From: Anoplolepis gracilipes | Lineage: Eukaryota > Arthropoda > Insecta > Hymenoptera > Formicidae | Length of the DNA stretch: 64,000 bases | Assembly (NCBI RefSeq): GCF_047496725.1 | Contig: NC_132973.1 | Coordinates: 13,154,233 to 13,218,232 of the forward strand | Direction of reading: 5' to 3' | Shown here: in pieces, positions 28,528 through 41,485 of the stretch | Layout of the letters: each line of letters opens with the position of its first letter | How positions within the stretch are numbered: the first letter of the stretch is position 1 | Notes under the pieces: generated by a model | Seen by the model: only the letters and a program-made list of their open reading frames with translations | Database searches by the model: none | Told to the model about the DNA's origin: nothing | Position numbers and translations under genes: made by a program

Positions 28528-29155
28528 GTAAGTGCGATTCATACAATCAGTAACTACTCCAGCTACCCAGTCTGACAGAATGACCGAATCTTTTGGGTTT
28601 TCCGAGGGTGTTCCGATGAACAAAAATTTGAGATAGACGCAGCCGTAAAAGTCTCTCATATTTTCTTGGATTTTTTTTAAATTAAATTGAAAGCGTAATT
28701 TATTTTTGGTACCATTTCTTCTTCAATAAAAGTGTATAAAATTTAAAAAAATCCATTAAGTGAAGAAAATATTATTTAAATTAAAAATATGAAAGAAAAG
28801 TTATTTATATTAGAGAGATTTTTACATGCATGATTGATTTCCAATTTTATTTTTGATTTGAAAAATATAGTTTTGGGTGATTTTTCAAAGACACACTCTT
28901 TTTTTGGACAATCTAATGAACACTTTAGAAATTTAAAAAATATAAATTATTTTATATTTTATTTAGATAAAAACACATTAGATATTTTTAACAGATATCT
29001 TTATATCAAAATCTAAAAAAGTGCACCTAGTGCCCTAGTTTGAATGGTATAAATATCATTATATCAGTTCGCTTTTTCGCTCCCTATCGGGTACACTAGT
29101 TGAATTTTCGCGCATGATTCATGAGCAGAGATTATTCTTGTCTTATCAGCTCATA

Positions 29156-29283
29156 ATGTATGTAGGACATCGCGACATCGCGAAGAGTATCGATGCGGGC
29201 GAATCAGTGTCGATGAACGAGACGGCGGATGCTGCGACTTTATAATGGCATCCAGGAAGCCGACAAAATACGACGGCTCGTAA
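29156..29283 (+). promoter_or_regulatory. Two overlapping upstream ORFs in the 3-O-sulfotransferase leader
   Basis: uORF1 runs from ATG 29156 to TAA 29243-29245 (29 residues). uORF2 begins at ATG 29245, sharing one base with that stop (TAATG), and ends at TAA 29281-29283 (12 residues). The main ATG is at 29293, nine bases later. This is the kind of leader that makes main-frame translation depend on reinitiation or leaky scanning. Whether both uORFs are in the mRNA depends on the acceptor at 29149. Confidence 0.55.
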
Positions 29284-29292
29284 AATCACGAA

Positions 29293-31209
29293 ATGGAACT
29301 GCGTAAAAATCCTTGGAAGATCTTAATCTTCGTGTGCGTGTTGGCTATCTATCTGTGGATGCTTCTCATTGATCATTCGCACATGCTGGTCGACATATCG
29401 CAGAAATTCACTCTGCAGAAAACACGGATCTCCGTGTCAGCGAAAAATGTTTTGTATCAAAGTCTCGATCAATCGAAGATCGAAGATGTATCTCTGGATG
29501 ATCGAGCAGATTCGAACTCGAAGAAATTGCAGTCGCTCCAGAATTCGAGCGACGCACTCAAAGGAAATTTATTGAAATATCAGACATTCAAGCAACAAAC
29601 TCTGATACCAAAACGACAATTGCCGACTGCCCTGATAATCGGAGTGAAGAAAGGCGGAACGAGAGCCCTTTTGGAATTCCTGAGATTGCATCCAGCGATT
29701 CGCGCTGCCGGCTCGGAGGTCCATTTCTTTGATCATCATTATACTAAAGGATTTCGTTGGTACAGGTGGGTACCGATAAGTCATTTCTACGAAATTTCTA
29801 TGAAATTATAAAGTAAACACAAAACAGCATTTATTTCATTTTTACGGAAAATTTAAAATTAAAAAGTTGTTGAAATATAAATGTCTGATGCATTACTATA
29901 AAATTTCTTTTACTTTCTACATATAAATAATAATTTTTTTATATACATAACTTTATCATCATAAATTTAAAGATAACTATAATTTTAGAGTACTGCCGTA
30001 TACAATACGTACATATATACGATTAGTGAATGATGATTTATGGTAAAGAAGTGATCTCTCTGTAAAAACAAGTGGAAAGTTTTTTTGAGAAAAATATTAA
30101 ATTTAAAAATAGTCTAACATATTTATATGTATATAAGTATGAAATATACAGAATTGAAAATAGAGATACTATTTTTAAATTCAAAAGGATCTTTCTCCAA
30201 AAATTTCCTATTTTGTTTTTACACGAAAGATTATCTCTTTGCCGTTATGTCATGATTCATTGAATATTGAATAACGATACTATAAATAAGCCTGTAACAT
30301 TTTTCTGTCAATAATTAGACGCAGAATGCCCCCGACTCTAATCGGTCAAATCACTATGGAAAAGACGCCGTCATATTTCGTGACGAGCGAGGTGCCGAAG
30401 AGAGTGAAGCATATGAACCCGAAAATGAAATTAATCGTCGTGGTGAGGGACCCCGTGACCCGAGCGATCTCCGATTACACGCAGGTGAAAAGCAAGCGTC
30501 GGAAAATGCCGCGGTTTGAAGATCTGGCCTTTGTAAACGGATCGAGGATCGTCGACACTTCCTGGATGCCACTGAAAATCGGGGTTTACGTGCGGCATCT
30601 GGAAAGATGGTTGCAATACTTCCCGCTGTCGCAGTTCTTATTCGTATCGGGCGAACGCCTGATCGCCGATCCGGTGATGGAGGTCACCCGGGTACAGGAC
30701 TTCCTTGGTCTAAAGCGAGTGATATGCGAAAAACATTTCTATTTCAACGCCACCAAAGGCTTCCCTTGCTTGCTCAAATCGGAAAATCGTGCGACGCCGC
30801 ACTGTCTCGGTAAGACAATCGAGAATTGTTTATTTTAAAAAAGAAAATTCATTATAGAAGATAAAATTTCTAGAAAAAAGAATGCCTATTATTGCACAAT
30901 TATTTGCAAAAGTAAAAACTTTATTCGCAAAAGTAATTATAAATAAAATGCTATTCGTATTTTCGAATTTGATACAATACTCCTCTGAAAAAGAAAATAA
31001 TTTTTTTTGTTAATTTCTTCGAGTAAATTTTTTTATGCAGATTACTGTAAAATTGTGTAACGCTTGACATGATTGATATTTTAGGAAAGAATAAAGGACG
31101 GAGTCATCCTTACATTGATCCTACAGTAATTAAACGTTTACGAGACTTTTATTGGCCATTTAATCAACGCTTCTATCAATTGGTGGGTATGGATTTCGGC
31201 TGGTGCTAA
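29293..31209 (+). CDS. Heparan sulfate glucosamine 3-O-sulfotransferase (HS3ST5/Hs3st-A-like)
   Basis: Three exons, 29293-29765, 30319-30809 and 31085-31209 (TAA), give 362 residues. It is a type II Golgi membrane protein: a short basic cytoplasmic tail, a membrane anchor at about residues 10-26 (ILIFVCVLAIYLWMLLI), a stem, then the sulfotransferase domain. The 5'-phosphosulfate-binding loop is VKKGGTRALLEF (118-129). The catalytic-base Glu is in SEVHFFD (E142). The EKTPSYF block follows, and the 3'-phosphate site is VVRDPVTRAISDY (R201, S209). A C-terminal CLGKNKGRSHP loop is also characteristic. Known reaction: transfer of sulfate from PAPS to the 3-OH of glucosamine in heparan sulfate, making rare binding sites for protein ligands. 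Assignment among HS3ST subtypes is inference from overall resemblance to HS3ST5. Confidence 0.93.
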
Positions 31210-34200
31210 AAATTCACACGTATCGTATACATACATATCGTAAGCAGGAAACGGAGTCAATTTTCATTATGTATCTCAAATATATTGCAGTATCTATAAT
31301 ACCTGAATATATCTGCAGTCTGATCTCTGATAGATACATATATACATAGTCATATCAGAATATGCCATTAGTATTAGTATTTATAATGTTTGCACAAAAC
31401 TTTTCTCAAAATTTTTTCCCTAAATCTCGAAAGAATCTCTCTTATTCTTTTATCATACAATATTAATTTAATATACTAAATAATTTATAAGAACTTTTTA
31501 TAAGAACTATACTATTGAACTATTTTTTTGCTTATTATTGTAAAATAATTTATGATTAAAGTATTTATATAAAATTGAGTAAACACAAAGTTCTTCAGTA
31601 TACTTGTGTCATACTATTATTAAAAGTAACATAGAAAATTGTATATGCTATTATTATTTTTTAAAGTTATGAGCAGTATACGGTTCCCGTCCGAAAGTCT
31701 TTACGAAAAACCGCCACATATCTATATTTCCTATATTTAATTAGATTATATTATATTATAATATTATTATATATTACAATAATTATATATAATCGTCAAA
31801 AAATATCTAAGAATCATAACTGAGATACTTCCATATATACACAATAAAGAGATTATAAAATTTATATAAATATGTACAATAATAAGTGCAAAAATGAGAA
31901 AAATTACGTACAGTTAGCTCGTATAACTATACGTAATTATGTTTTTCTGTTTTAGATAAAATTTATGTTATATATCTCAATTGGTTAAACAATAATGTGG
32001 TAAACTATTTATTGATTTTCTTTATTATTTATTTTTAGCTCTTTAGTTTAAAATATTCTGTAAAATAATATAAAATAAAATAATAGTGCAATATTAACAT
32101 ATCTTTTTACATTTTGACTTAGATGTGCATAGAAGAGTAAATGCGGTTATTATAATTATATAATGATAGAGACAAAGTAATTAAAAATTATTATCAGGCA
32201 ATAATTATCAGCACTATCCCATCTAATCATATTTTAGAAAAAAGAAAAAGAAATTGATTGCAATGTTGAGTAATCTTCGTAACTACATTATCAAATTTAA
32301 AATAATTTAAATTTAATAAATTTAACAAAAATTTTTATTCCACATAATACAATATTAGTTTATTACTAGCTATATGAGAGAAATGCCAATAAAGTTTCTC
32401 GTTTATAAAAAAAAGAAAATTTATAAATTTAATTTACCTTCTTACTTTTTGATGCTACATCCTGTAATTTTATAGTCCGTTTGCCTTAGATAATATTTAT
32501 TACATATTACTTTTAATATATATCTAATGTATATAAACGAAGAAGTAAAAATGATACCAAAATTAACTAGTTCCTAAGTACTAAAAGCTAGTCACACACA
32601 ATATTATTAATAAAAATTGTAGAATAATCACATTGAAAATTTCCGATATATGTAGATGAGAATATGACTCGAATATTAATTATATATGCAAAGTAAAATG
32701 TAGTCATGGTAATTAATAGAGATACATTCTTCTAGAAATTAGTAAAAAAATTGGAGTTAATATTCTTTTTTTAATAAACATTGGATTTATCTCTGATGTT
32801 AACTTTAACTAGTCAAAGATAAGCTCATTTCCAATTCTTGCATTTCATAATATATTCTGTATAAATCAACGTTTATATAAGATAAACTTAAGAAAATCAG
32901 AATGAATTATGAAACGAATTCGAAAATAAAAAAAGTTAGTTTAGATGTAAGAAAGCAAAGTATATAGTGAATTATTCAATAAGTTTAAGAAATTAGATTG
33001 CACTATTAATACGTTTTGTATGTGCGAAGAAGAGTAATAATTGATATAATCTATTCAACGACTGTCGATGACGATTGCAGGATTATTGATTTAGTATGTA
33101 AGAACGAAAGTAGACAACATTTAGCAAGATATGATTCACATTCATGCAAACGACGAACGATAATATAATTGTAAAGCACAGTGCTTTTGCTCAAAGTGTA
33201 CCACAGGGCTGTCAATACAAATATAAGTATTTCATACCATGTTTTAAATAAACAGATCGTTTGACATGTAGAATAAAAATATGTAATATAAATGCTGTAT
33301 AACATGTTCAAAAATAGCTGTGATTCTTCCAACGATAAATCTTATACGATATACTATATCCAGCTTTTTTTTTATAGCTTATTAATTGTAGATAACAAGC
33401 AACGTGTGTTCAACAGATACTTAATTTTCATCGAATTAAATTCAACTATAATAAAGGCCATATCATCACGATCTTTTTAAAATTTATATCTATACCTTAA
33501 ATTTGATACATCTTCAAATGTGTAACAAATAATTGGTTAAAAAAGTAAATATAACTCTTTAAATAATGCATTTCCAATCTTAATTCTCCTTTCTATTTAC
33601 GTATATATTATAACTTTTTCAGTGTTTTATACATATTAATTATATTAAGATAAATTTTTATTTTTATTTTCTGTGCCATTGCACACTATCGAAATCCAAA
33701 TAAATAATAATATAGATGTCCATACCTGATGATAGTCGTACTTGTAACATTTTCATTGTGCAGAAATACCGACGTGGAAAGGATGATTTTGATCTATTCC
33801 GGGCACACATATACAGATGAAACGGATGATACGCGAATTACGCGATATTAGTGTATAACACGACTACACATGATGTTCACATTACGACTGAACACTTTTT
33901 GAAACATTTCTGGTAATTCTTCGCGCACAAAATTGTCACTTTTAGAGAGAAACAAGTATGAAAGGTACAGAACGACTTGAATGCGACTTTACGATTCGAC
34001 GCGTTTCATAATGAATTGAGATTCGAAAAACGATCTATCGAAATGCGATATTACGATTCTCGATGTATCGAAGTATCGAAAGCGCAGCAGACGAATCGCA
34101 ATTCGCAGTTTACAGTTTACACTGTGACCTTTGCAGTATTTAATTGTATTAACCTAGAAATAAAATTCGAAATATCTTATTAAAAGCAATTGGAGATAAT

Positions 34201-35468
34201 TGAAACGGTAAATTAATTAAATACAATAATTCATATGATAATTGATATAGTTTAATATTTAAAATAATATATATTAGCTTTTATATTTATAAACATTACG
34301 TTTATTTATTAAGAGAAAGAATAAGTTAATATTCTGATATTTTAAAATTACGCGCGTGCGTGAAAAATGCTGTTACAGCGTCACGTGTATTGATATTTTT
34401 TATAAAATTCAAAAAATATTGTTACATGGCAATCCATTTTTATACAATCTTATATATCTAGTCAGAAAAGTTTCTTTTTTTCTGATATTGCTTTATCATT
34501 ACGTCATGCCAAAACTGATAACTAGTATTAATCAAAACCATAGAGTCAGTATTAATCGATTACTTCAAAGGCTAAATAATAATTTATATTAAAGTAATTT
34601 GTTAATAAAAAGTATAATTTGTAAATAAAAAATTGTAAATATAATATAAAATACATTGCAGATTAGTCTATAATAATTTAACTTGCATGTATAAATAACA
34701 GATGGTGTTATTAGATGAAAAGAAATTTTAATGAATTTAAAAAGAGAAAATGAAATAAATATGTGATAAAACAATATGTGCTCTATTCGAACATATATGA
34801 TTTCAAACTACAACATGTATGGGTAGGGAAGATTTTACAAAAACAGACCTGTAGTATATGACGTATATAATATATAATATATATAATGTCTATATAAAAA
34901 GTTCCCATTGTATTTTTCTATTTTTATATCACAAGATAGATCTAAAATTAAATGAATATAAAAATATATGTAGTGATAAAAGCATTCTTTCTTTTCAGAT
35001 CATAAGATTAGTTCAACTACAGAAAATGTTTATCACCATAAAGTTCTATACCATGTTAAACCACATTATTGTAAATAACATTATTGTAAATAATTAATAT
35101 TAGTATATGTAATTCATATGCAGTATTTACCCTTAACATCATAGTAAGTGTCTATAATTTGCTACATATGACTACAAGTGGCAATGATACTTTATATGCA
35201 ATATTGAGATTATCCAGTGAAGTATCATTTTTTTAAAAATGTCTTCAAACTAAATTCTTAAATTTTAATAATAATAATAATAGATCCATTTCAAATATTG
35301 TACAATATTTGCATTCTAATTGCATTAGAGATTCTTTCTAAAAATTTATCAAATATTTGCAGAACGAATATTTATCTTCATTTCAACTTCCATTTGCACT
35401 ATTCACTGAACACAGCCTATTCTTACAATTATCATTATTCATATAGGCTAAACATATGAAAAAATAGA
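31210..35468. other. Intergenic region between two convergent genes
   Basis: It lies between the 3' ends of the sulfotransferase (+) and the FGGY kinase (-) and must contain both 3' UTRs. Mostly AT-rich with no coding signal. A patch at about 33720-34150 is richer in CG-containing words (CGACG, TCGAA) and could be a promoter or noncoding RNA, but no ORF with recognisable content is present. Confidence 0.5.
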
Positions 35469-36688
35469 TTATAATTCTTCACTCATTATCTTTTTGTAAT
35501 CTTGTTGATCTTGAACCATTTTTTTAAATACACGATACTTTCGAAAATGATATCTGAAATAATTGCAAATAAATATACAAGTTATACACAATAAAAGGTA
35601 ATAAATTTGAAATAGTAATATTGCAATAGAATGTTTTCATAATTTTGATAAAACCAATTTTTTTTCTCTTTTATTAAAACTTTATATGTAAACTTTAAAA
35701 GAGATCACTCTGTCTAGTTTTTCTATAGTATAGTTTTATTAATATTATAGCCATATATACTTACTTGTAACAGTCACTCGTCGGTTTTACTATATTTGAC
35801 AATCCCGCCATTCTTTTAATAGTTTCGTGCATTGAATATTTTTTCGTGGCACATGCTCCGAGAATTGCCGAACCCAGTAAAACTGATTCCCGCTCCACAG
35901 GACAAAGTACCGGTAACGCCAACACATCGGCTTGTATTTGAATAAACAATTGATTTTGACTAAGTCCACCGCAAACTAATATGGTCTCGATATTATGACC
36001 GGCAGTCGTCAAAGTTTCAATTATATGTTTTGTACCATACTGTCGTAAAAATTAATACATCTCTGTTATTATAATAATCAAAACATGAATAACTTTTCAA
36101 TTTTCATATCTATTAATGTGTTAAAGATCAAAACTTTATTATAAATATAAAATTTAATTTTGAAATTAAGTAATCTTTGATTAAACTTTTCAGTTAAATA
36201 TATTCGGAAAAATATCAAACATTTTTAATTTCTAAAAAATAAAGACAAAATTTTGTGACTTGAATAAAATAATTTGATATTATGGTACTTTGATAATTTT
36301 CAATAAATTAGAGCTATTTTTAATTATAACATACCGTTAGTGCCTGCAATGTTGCCAAGTATAATAACGCTAAGTTCTCCTGATCTACAGATAAAGACAA
36401 TCCTGATATCTACAAAGTAACATAAATAATACTATAAAACTGCATCCATTTTCAAGATACTTAAAGCTGAATAAAAAATGCAATGTATGTGTCAATACCA
36501 TTCCTTTTAAAGTTGGATCAGCAAGAGGCGAACGATTACCGTGAAAATCTGGCCACACATGTATATCTTTTGTCAAGTAAGATACGTTTTGCAAATTTTT
36601 TTGCTCAGCTATAAGATGCAACAATTCAGACAAATATTGTTGAATATGTCTGAAATTAATAACTCTTTTATCGTATCGATATTTATTC

Positions 36689-36730
<42 letters not shown>

Positions 36731-38448
36731 CGATAAACTCACTTATTTCCACCTAAACTTTTCAGAATTCCCGGCGTCGCCGGATGTGTTTCGATAATAT
36801 GATCCAGTAGTTTTCCAGTCGCGCTTTGACCTCCTTCATTAAGCCAGAAACCGGGCACCATTGCACTGTAGTAGGGGCCCCAAACACCGTTAACAAATAT
36901 CTTATTCTCGTTCACTATCATGTGACACGTTGAGGTACCACAAATCAAAGCTAAAAATTACAGAATAATCCATGTTCATTTTCTTTCTGATAAACGTGTC
37001 GCGTATCATCGATGATATTGCGCACCTAATCGATTGGAAAAATTTGAAGACACATCCGGCGCGTAACAACCGATCATGCCAAGACCACCAGCATGTGCAT
37101 CGATTAATGATGTCCCAACCGGTGTACCTTTCAATAATCCTAATTCTGTTGCAGCCTTTGCCGATAATCCGGGCTCGATTGCATCACCAGGTGCTCTTAC
37201 ATCATTACCTTGACATTAATATCTGCTTTTATTAAAGTGAAGTAAGAATTTGTTCATATAAAGTTTATATCTCCATGTACACAAAGTATCCCAATTATAT
37301 TTACAATTATTTTTAATATTGAAATTAGTTAATCTTTAATTATTCTTTATATGAAAAATCGTTATATAAAATCTTTTCCGAATTTATCTTCTTATTTTTG
37401 TTTATTAGTTAAAATTGGATTAAAACATTTTTGTTTATAAGAATTTTTCACAATTTTCGATATATAAGTATAATGTACCTATTTTTCTCCAATTGTCTTT
37501 CTTCAGGTCTCGTAAATTAAGTTGCTCAAAGAAATCCTCATTCCATTCGTTCTTACCATTAGGATTGGCGCTATAGTTCCACTTACATACTAGTGAACAT
37601 AACGATCTAATAAAATAAAAGATAAGAGACATTAATTATTTCAACTGCTCTGATTAAAGAATTAAGGCATCAAGGATTTATACCGCGATTCCGATTCAGT
37701 GGCTTTCCATGTTAAAAAGTCTGGTAAATCAAATAACAGTGCTGCAGAGTTCCAAGAAGTGGGTAAATTCTTTTTGAGCCACAACATCTTTGGTGTTTGC
37801 ATCTCGAGAGAAACTTTGCCTCCAACATATTGCAATATGTCATGACCTATAGAATTGATGAAATCAGCTTCCTCATGCGCTCTGTGATCCATCCATAGTA
37901 TGACATTTTGTTTCTCCTGTCCTGAATAATTATTACAATTTAATCAATTTACTATGTTTACATTACTATGATTATATAACTTTGGCATTTGATTATATAA
38001 CTTTGACATTTATACTACGACTATATAACTTTGATACAAAGTTAAGATAAGGAATATGTCTTGATCATTCCTTTATACCTGTAAGACTGATAGTTACTGG
38101 TGAGCCTGTTTTATCTATAGCCACCAATGAGCATGTAGCATCAAAACCAATTCCTTTAACATCTTCTGCGGAAATTTCAGCAACAACCGACTGTAAATAG
38201 AATGAAAGTTGTAATTTAATTAAATCTAGTTTAATATAATGTTATTATTATTGCAGAAAATCTCGTTTTACCTTGACAACATGGCACACAGCGCTCCAAA
38301 TGTTATCAGAAGATTGTTCGTAGAAGTTTGGAGCAGGATGAAATATTTCAAGAGGACATGTAGCCACCTTCTTTATCCTTCCATTCGAGGTAACCAGAGC
38401 CGCTCTAACGCTTCCTGTTCCCACATCTACACCAACAAAATAATCCAT
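35469..38448 (-). CDS. FGGY: FGGY family carbohydrate kinase (D-ribulokinase-type)
   Basis: Ten exons on the minus strand: 38448-38272, 38190-38079, 37921-37684, 37606-37479, 37208-37026, 36950-36743, 36649-36499, 36409-36335, 36039-35765 and 35553-35469. All are GT-AG and in phase, giving 543 residues, the usual family length. Motifs in order: the phosphate-binding GVDVGTGSVRAALV at the N-terminus, GFDATCS, ILWMDHRAHEEA, the catalytic-base LIDAHAGGLG, ICGTSTCHM, VWGPYYSAMVPGFWLNEGGQ, DLHVWPDF-type DIHVWPDFHGNRSPLAD, and the ATP-site VCGGLSQN. Known role of the animal orthologue: ATP-dependent phosphorylation of D-ribulose in the cytosol. The start at 38448 has the best context (A at -3, G at +4). 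An in-frame ATG at 38484 would add 12 residues. A 7-codon uORF (38523-38500) lies just upstream. Confidence 0.95.
36691..36728. repeat. (AT)n microsatellite in an FGGY intron
   Basis: Near-perfect AT repeat inside the 37-residue-short intron 36650-36742, close to the donor of the preceding exon. Confidence 0.9.
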
Positions 38449-38499
38449 AATTGTCACAGAGTCGACAGGCATCTGCAGTCTCATGTGAAGTAAAGTCAA

Positions 38500-38523
38500 C
38501 TAAGCCATATCGAGCTTAGGCAT
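38500..38523 (-). promoter_or_regulatory. Short uORF in the FGGY leader
   Basis: ATG at 38523, 7 codons (MPKLDMA), TAG at 38502-38500. It lies immediately after an acceptor (TTCTTACAG) that would start this leader exon at 38526. It is in the same frame as the kinase but separated from it by its stop. Confidence 0.45.
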
Positions 38524-39325
38524 GAGCTGTAAGAAAGAAGTAATACAATTATGAGCCAACCATATAGCGTGCATTAATCATTGACATATATTCTAAGATG
38601 GCATGACCCTGAGATAACAATTCCGGAGATACACAGCGTGAAAACTTGAGAGACTGTGTTATCAGTTAATAATTCTTTAATCCAACAGCACACATAAATG
38701 TCATATTGATGATCACAAAATTGCATAAAATTTTCTCCTGGTTTTCTAACAAATTAATAATACTTATAAAAATAATTTTAAAAAAGTTATATATATAAAA
38801 TGCATATTGTATATGAATTTTGTATATTACAATATGCAATATACTCTCGCGTTTTAAATAATAAAATCTCTTAGAAACTAGAATTATTAGAAAACATATT
38901 ATCTCCTTATTCATGTCATATAAGAATCTATAGAATCTGTAGAAATATTTATATTGTCATATATTACCTTAATGTTATTATAATATATGATACACTTTTA
39001 AATAAGAATATCGTCACATTTAATCTGGTATACATATTCAAATAAGAAATTCTGTGCATATTTAGAAACTTATTTTTATCGGCGACACCACAGTAATTAC
39101 ATTATGAGGTCACTTAATATATACTTAAGAAATATGTGAAAAATTAATACGTGACAGGCATAAAGAATAAGCCACGTAAATTACACAAAACTGTTTCATA
39201 TTTTTTATGATATACATGTGTGTATACATATATATACATATATACACATGCATGTATGAATATAACACGTGCTTCGTACTTCGTACCAAGTTGTACGCTT
39301 GATACCAACACGATCTAGCCATACC

Positions 39326-39469
39326 TGATAACCTGACTCTGAAATATAATACATGTTAGTTCGACTGTGTGAATTCGTTACCTATGTATTTTGAAAAGCC
39401 ACTGTTAATTACCTTCTATTATATAATTTACAGAAGAGCTAGAGAAAGTTGTATGAAATAAGCTAAAAT
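39326..39469. promoter_or_regulatory. Probable bidirectional promoter between FGGY (-) and POP5 (+)
   Basis: POP5 starts at 39470 going right. On the minus strand an initiator-like TTTCAGAG (A near 39340) is followed within 16 bases by a donor (AG|GTATGG, exon end 39325) that could join to the FGGY leader acceptor at 38527. Head-to-head starts within about 130 bases imply a shared promoter. The FGGY 5' exon is inferred from consensus only. Confidence 0.4.
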
Positions 39470-40237
39470 ATGGTTCGGTTCAAAAATAGGTAAATTATAA
39501 TCATTTATGTACTAGAGAATTCTCACATTTAATCAAAAATATACATTTTTTAATTCTTTTTTTATTTCTGTTTTTATATAGGTATATTGTTCTTGAAATA
39601 ACACCTCATAGCAAAGATGACAAGCAATTAATGTTGAAAACTACAGCTCTCTCTCATGCAGTTCAACAAAAGGTTCAACAGATGTATGGTGATTTTGGGG
39701 TGGCAGCGATAAAAGATGGCTTTGATGGTAATTAAAAATGTTTGATACAATGATAATCCTTCAAGTAAATACCATCTATTGTGCGTATAACAATGAAACA
39801 ATGAAATACATAATTATATTATGTCCTTATTTTCTGTTGCAGCAAAATATTGCAACTCGTATACGAAAATAGCACTGATAAAGATTAGACATGGGCCTCA
39901 TAAATTTGTACTATGGGCTATCCCATTAATAAACGACATAGGTGGACGGTTAGTTAAAACAAATATCCTATATGTTGGGGCAACTATGAAACATTGTTTT
40001 CTTTTTATCAGAGTAAGAATACAATATATATTTGATTATTTTGTATACATACTATTAAAGAAAAAAATCATTATAAAACAAATTTTTTAGAAACATCAAG
40101 AAAAAAAGCTAGAACAAACATGGTCAAAATTGCAAACGGAAACTGAGAGAAAGGAAATGGAAACAGTTTTGATGACCTTGACACCCGCTATGGCTGCGAT
40201 TCGAAATACAGTTGCTTCCAGTGCTGAAAATAAATAA
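39470..40237 (+). CDS. POP5: Ribonuclease P/MRP protein subunit POP5
   Basis: Four exons, 39470-39489, 39582-39727, 39843-40012 and 40091-40237 (TAA), give 160 residues, as in other animals. The short first exon encodes MVRFKN, the conserved POP5 start, and the RYIVLEI strand follows across the splice. Later elements typical of the Rpp14/Pop5 fold are YGDFGVAAI, YCNSYTKIALIKIRHGPHKF and ILYVGATMKHCFLFI. The C-terminal exon is a charged helix (QEKKLEQTWSKL). Known role: a protein subunit of nuclear RNase P, which matures the 5' ends of tRNAs, and of RNase MRP, which processes rRNA. It binds the catalytic RNA together with RPP30-type partners. It probably shares a promoter with FGGY. Confidence 0.92.
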
Positions 40238-40820
40238 TTAATGTTATATATATTAGAAATTGTCAGCACACTGTGAGTGCATGTCGGACTACAACCTGAA
40301 AGACTTTAAGTAAAAGTTAGTTATTTTTATAGATAAATGTTTTTCGATAGCTCATGAAATATTAATATTTTAATTGACATATTACATCATCTATAAATCA
40401 AAAACAAGATATATATATATATATAGTAGCTTCATCCTTTATCTTTTTTTATAAATAAAATTTATAAAGTTTTATGTTATAAAAAAGAAACTCTATATAT
40501 ATAAAAATTAGTGAAATATTTATATTATAAGTACATAGTAATACTATGTAACTTATAGTAGTAAAATATATTAACGCTTTTTAGGTAGAGAATAATTTTT
40601 AACATTAATAATAATATTAAAAAATCACAAGAGCAATTTTTATTATATGAAAAAAAAATATAAATTTCTTTAATGATTTATAAATAATTGTAAACAAAGA
40701 AATTTTTATCAAGATTAATAGTAAGCGAGGGTAAGCTTGCTGCTATTCTCAAACTTTTATTTATTTAGAATTAATTTCGTAATTTTTATGTTTTCTAGAT
40801 TTATTCTTTTCGGAGACGAG
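40238..40820. other. POP5 3' UTR and short spacer
   Basis: Very AT-rich with no coding signal. A short (AT)n run lies near 40410-40425. Confidence 0.6.
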
Positions 40821-40959
40821 AGATCTTCAGTAAAGATTTCGTTATCTGCAGCAGATATCTTTTACGATTGTCGGCAACTAGGGATCATAGCAATCTCTCA
40901 CCAGTTGTCGCTGTTCATTGCTGGCTGGAAAGCACTGGAAGCACTAGAAACCTCTTTCA

Positions 40960-41485
40960 GAGAGAAGGCTCCGTTGTGCCTATCTTCAGACTTGAAACCG
41001 TGTTATTCCGCTTCCGCCGTCTGTGGTCGTCGGTCGTGCATTTACCGCTTGTTCGGATTAATTCGGACCGTTTCGTAGTCAGAAGAGCAGCAGCTGATGG
41101 CATCCTGCTCCGCTTCACCATTTCGCGAATCCAGAAATTCGTACGTGCGCGCGCGACCTAGGGTAAAGTAAAGAAGGAAAGAAAAAACACAAGGAAAAAC
41201 AAACCGAGAACATAATACGCACAACATCCTGAGAGCAACCGAACTCGATTTGAAATCAGACTTTTATTTTCGCTCTCGCCGGATGTTGATATACGTGACT
41301 ACGCTCGGTGCTCTCGCTCCGTAATCGTTCCATTTTCACCGGACTGTAGACACTTGAACGGGACAACGAGACAAAAAAACGAAGGAGGTCTCGTCTATCA
41401 ACGCAGTCGATCTTCCGGGACGGTTCGACCACACATAGTCGTCGAGGATTGTTATCACTCCAGAACAAACACCGGCGAGCTCGAG
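40960..41485 (+). other. Predicted promoter and noncoding first exon of the coiled-coil gene
   Basis: This is a GC-rich island in AT-rich DNA, ending in a strong donor (CTCGAG|GTAAGCG, exon end 41485). Open frames on both strands overlap one another and show no motif, so I read it as untranslated. The next fitting acceptor is TATTTTTCAG ending at 49933, just before the coding start at 49955, implying an intron of about 8.4 kb. The transcription start is not defined. Confidence 0.45.

Noticed and set aside
28300..28659. Open frames on both strands in the GC-rich patch before the sulfotransferase
   Set aside because: They conflict with a strong donor at 28528 and show no conserved features; interpreted as leader exon plus intron.
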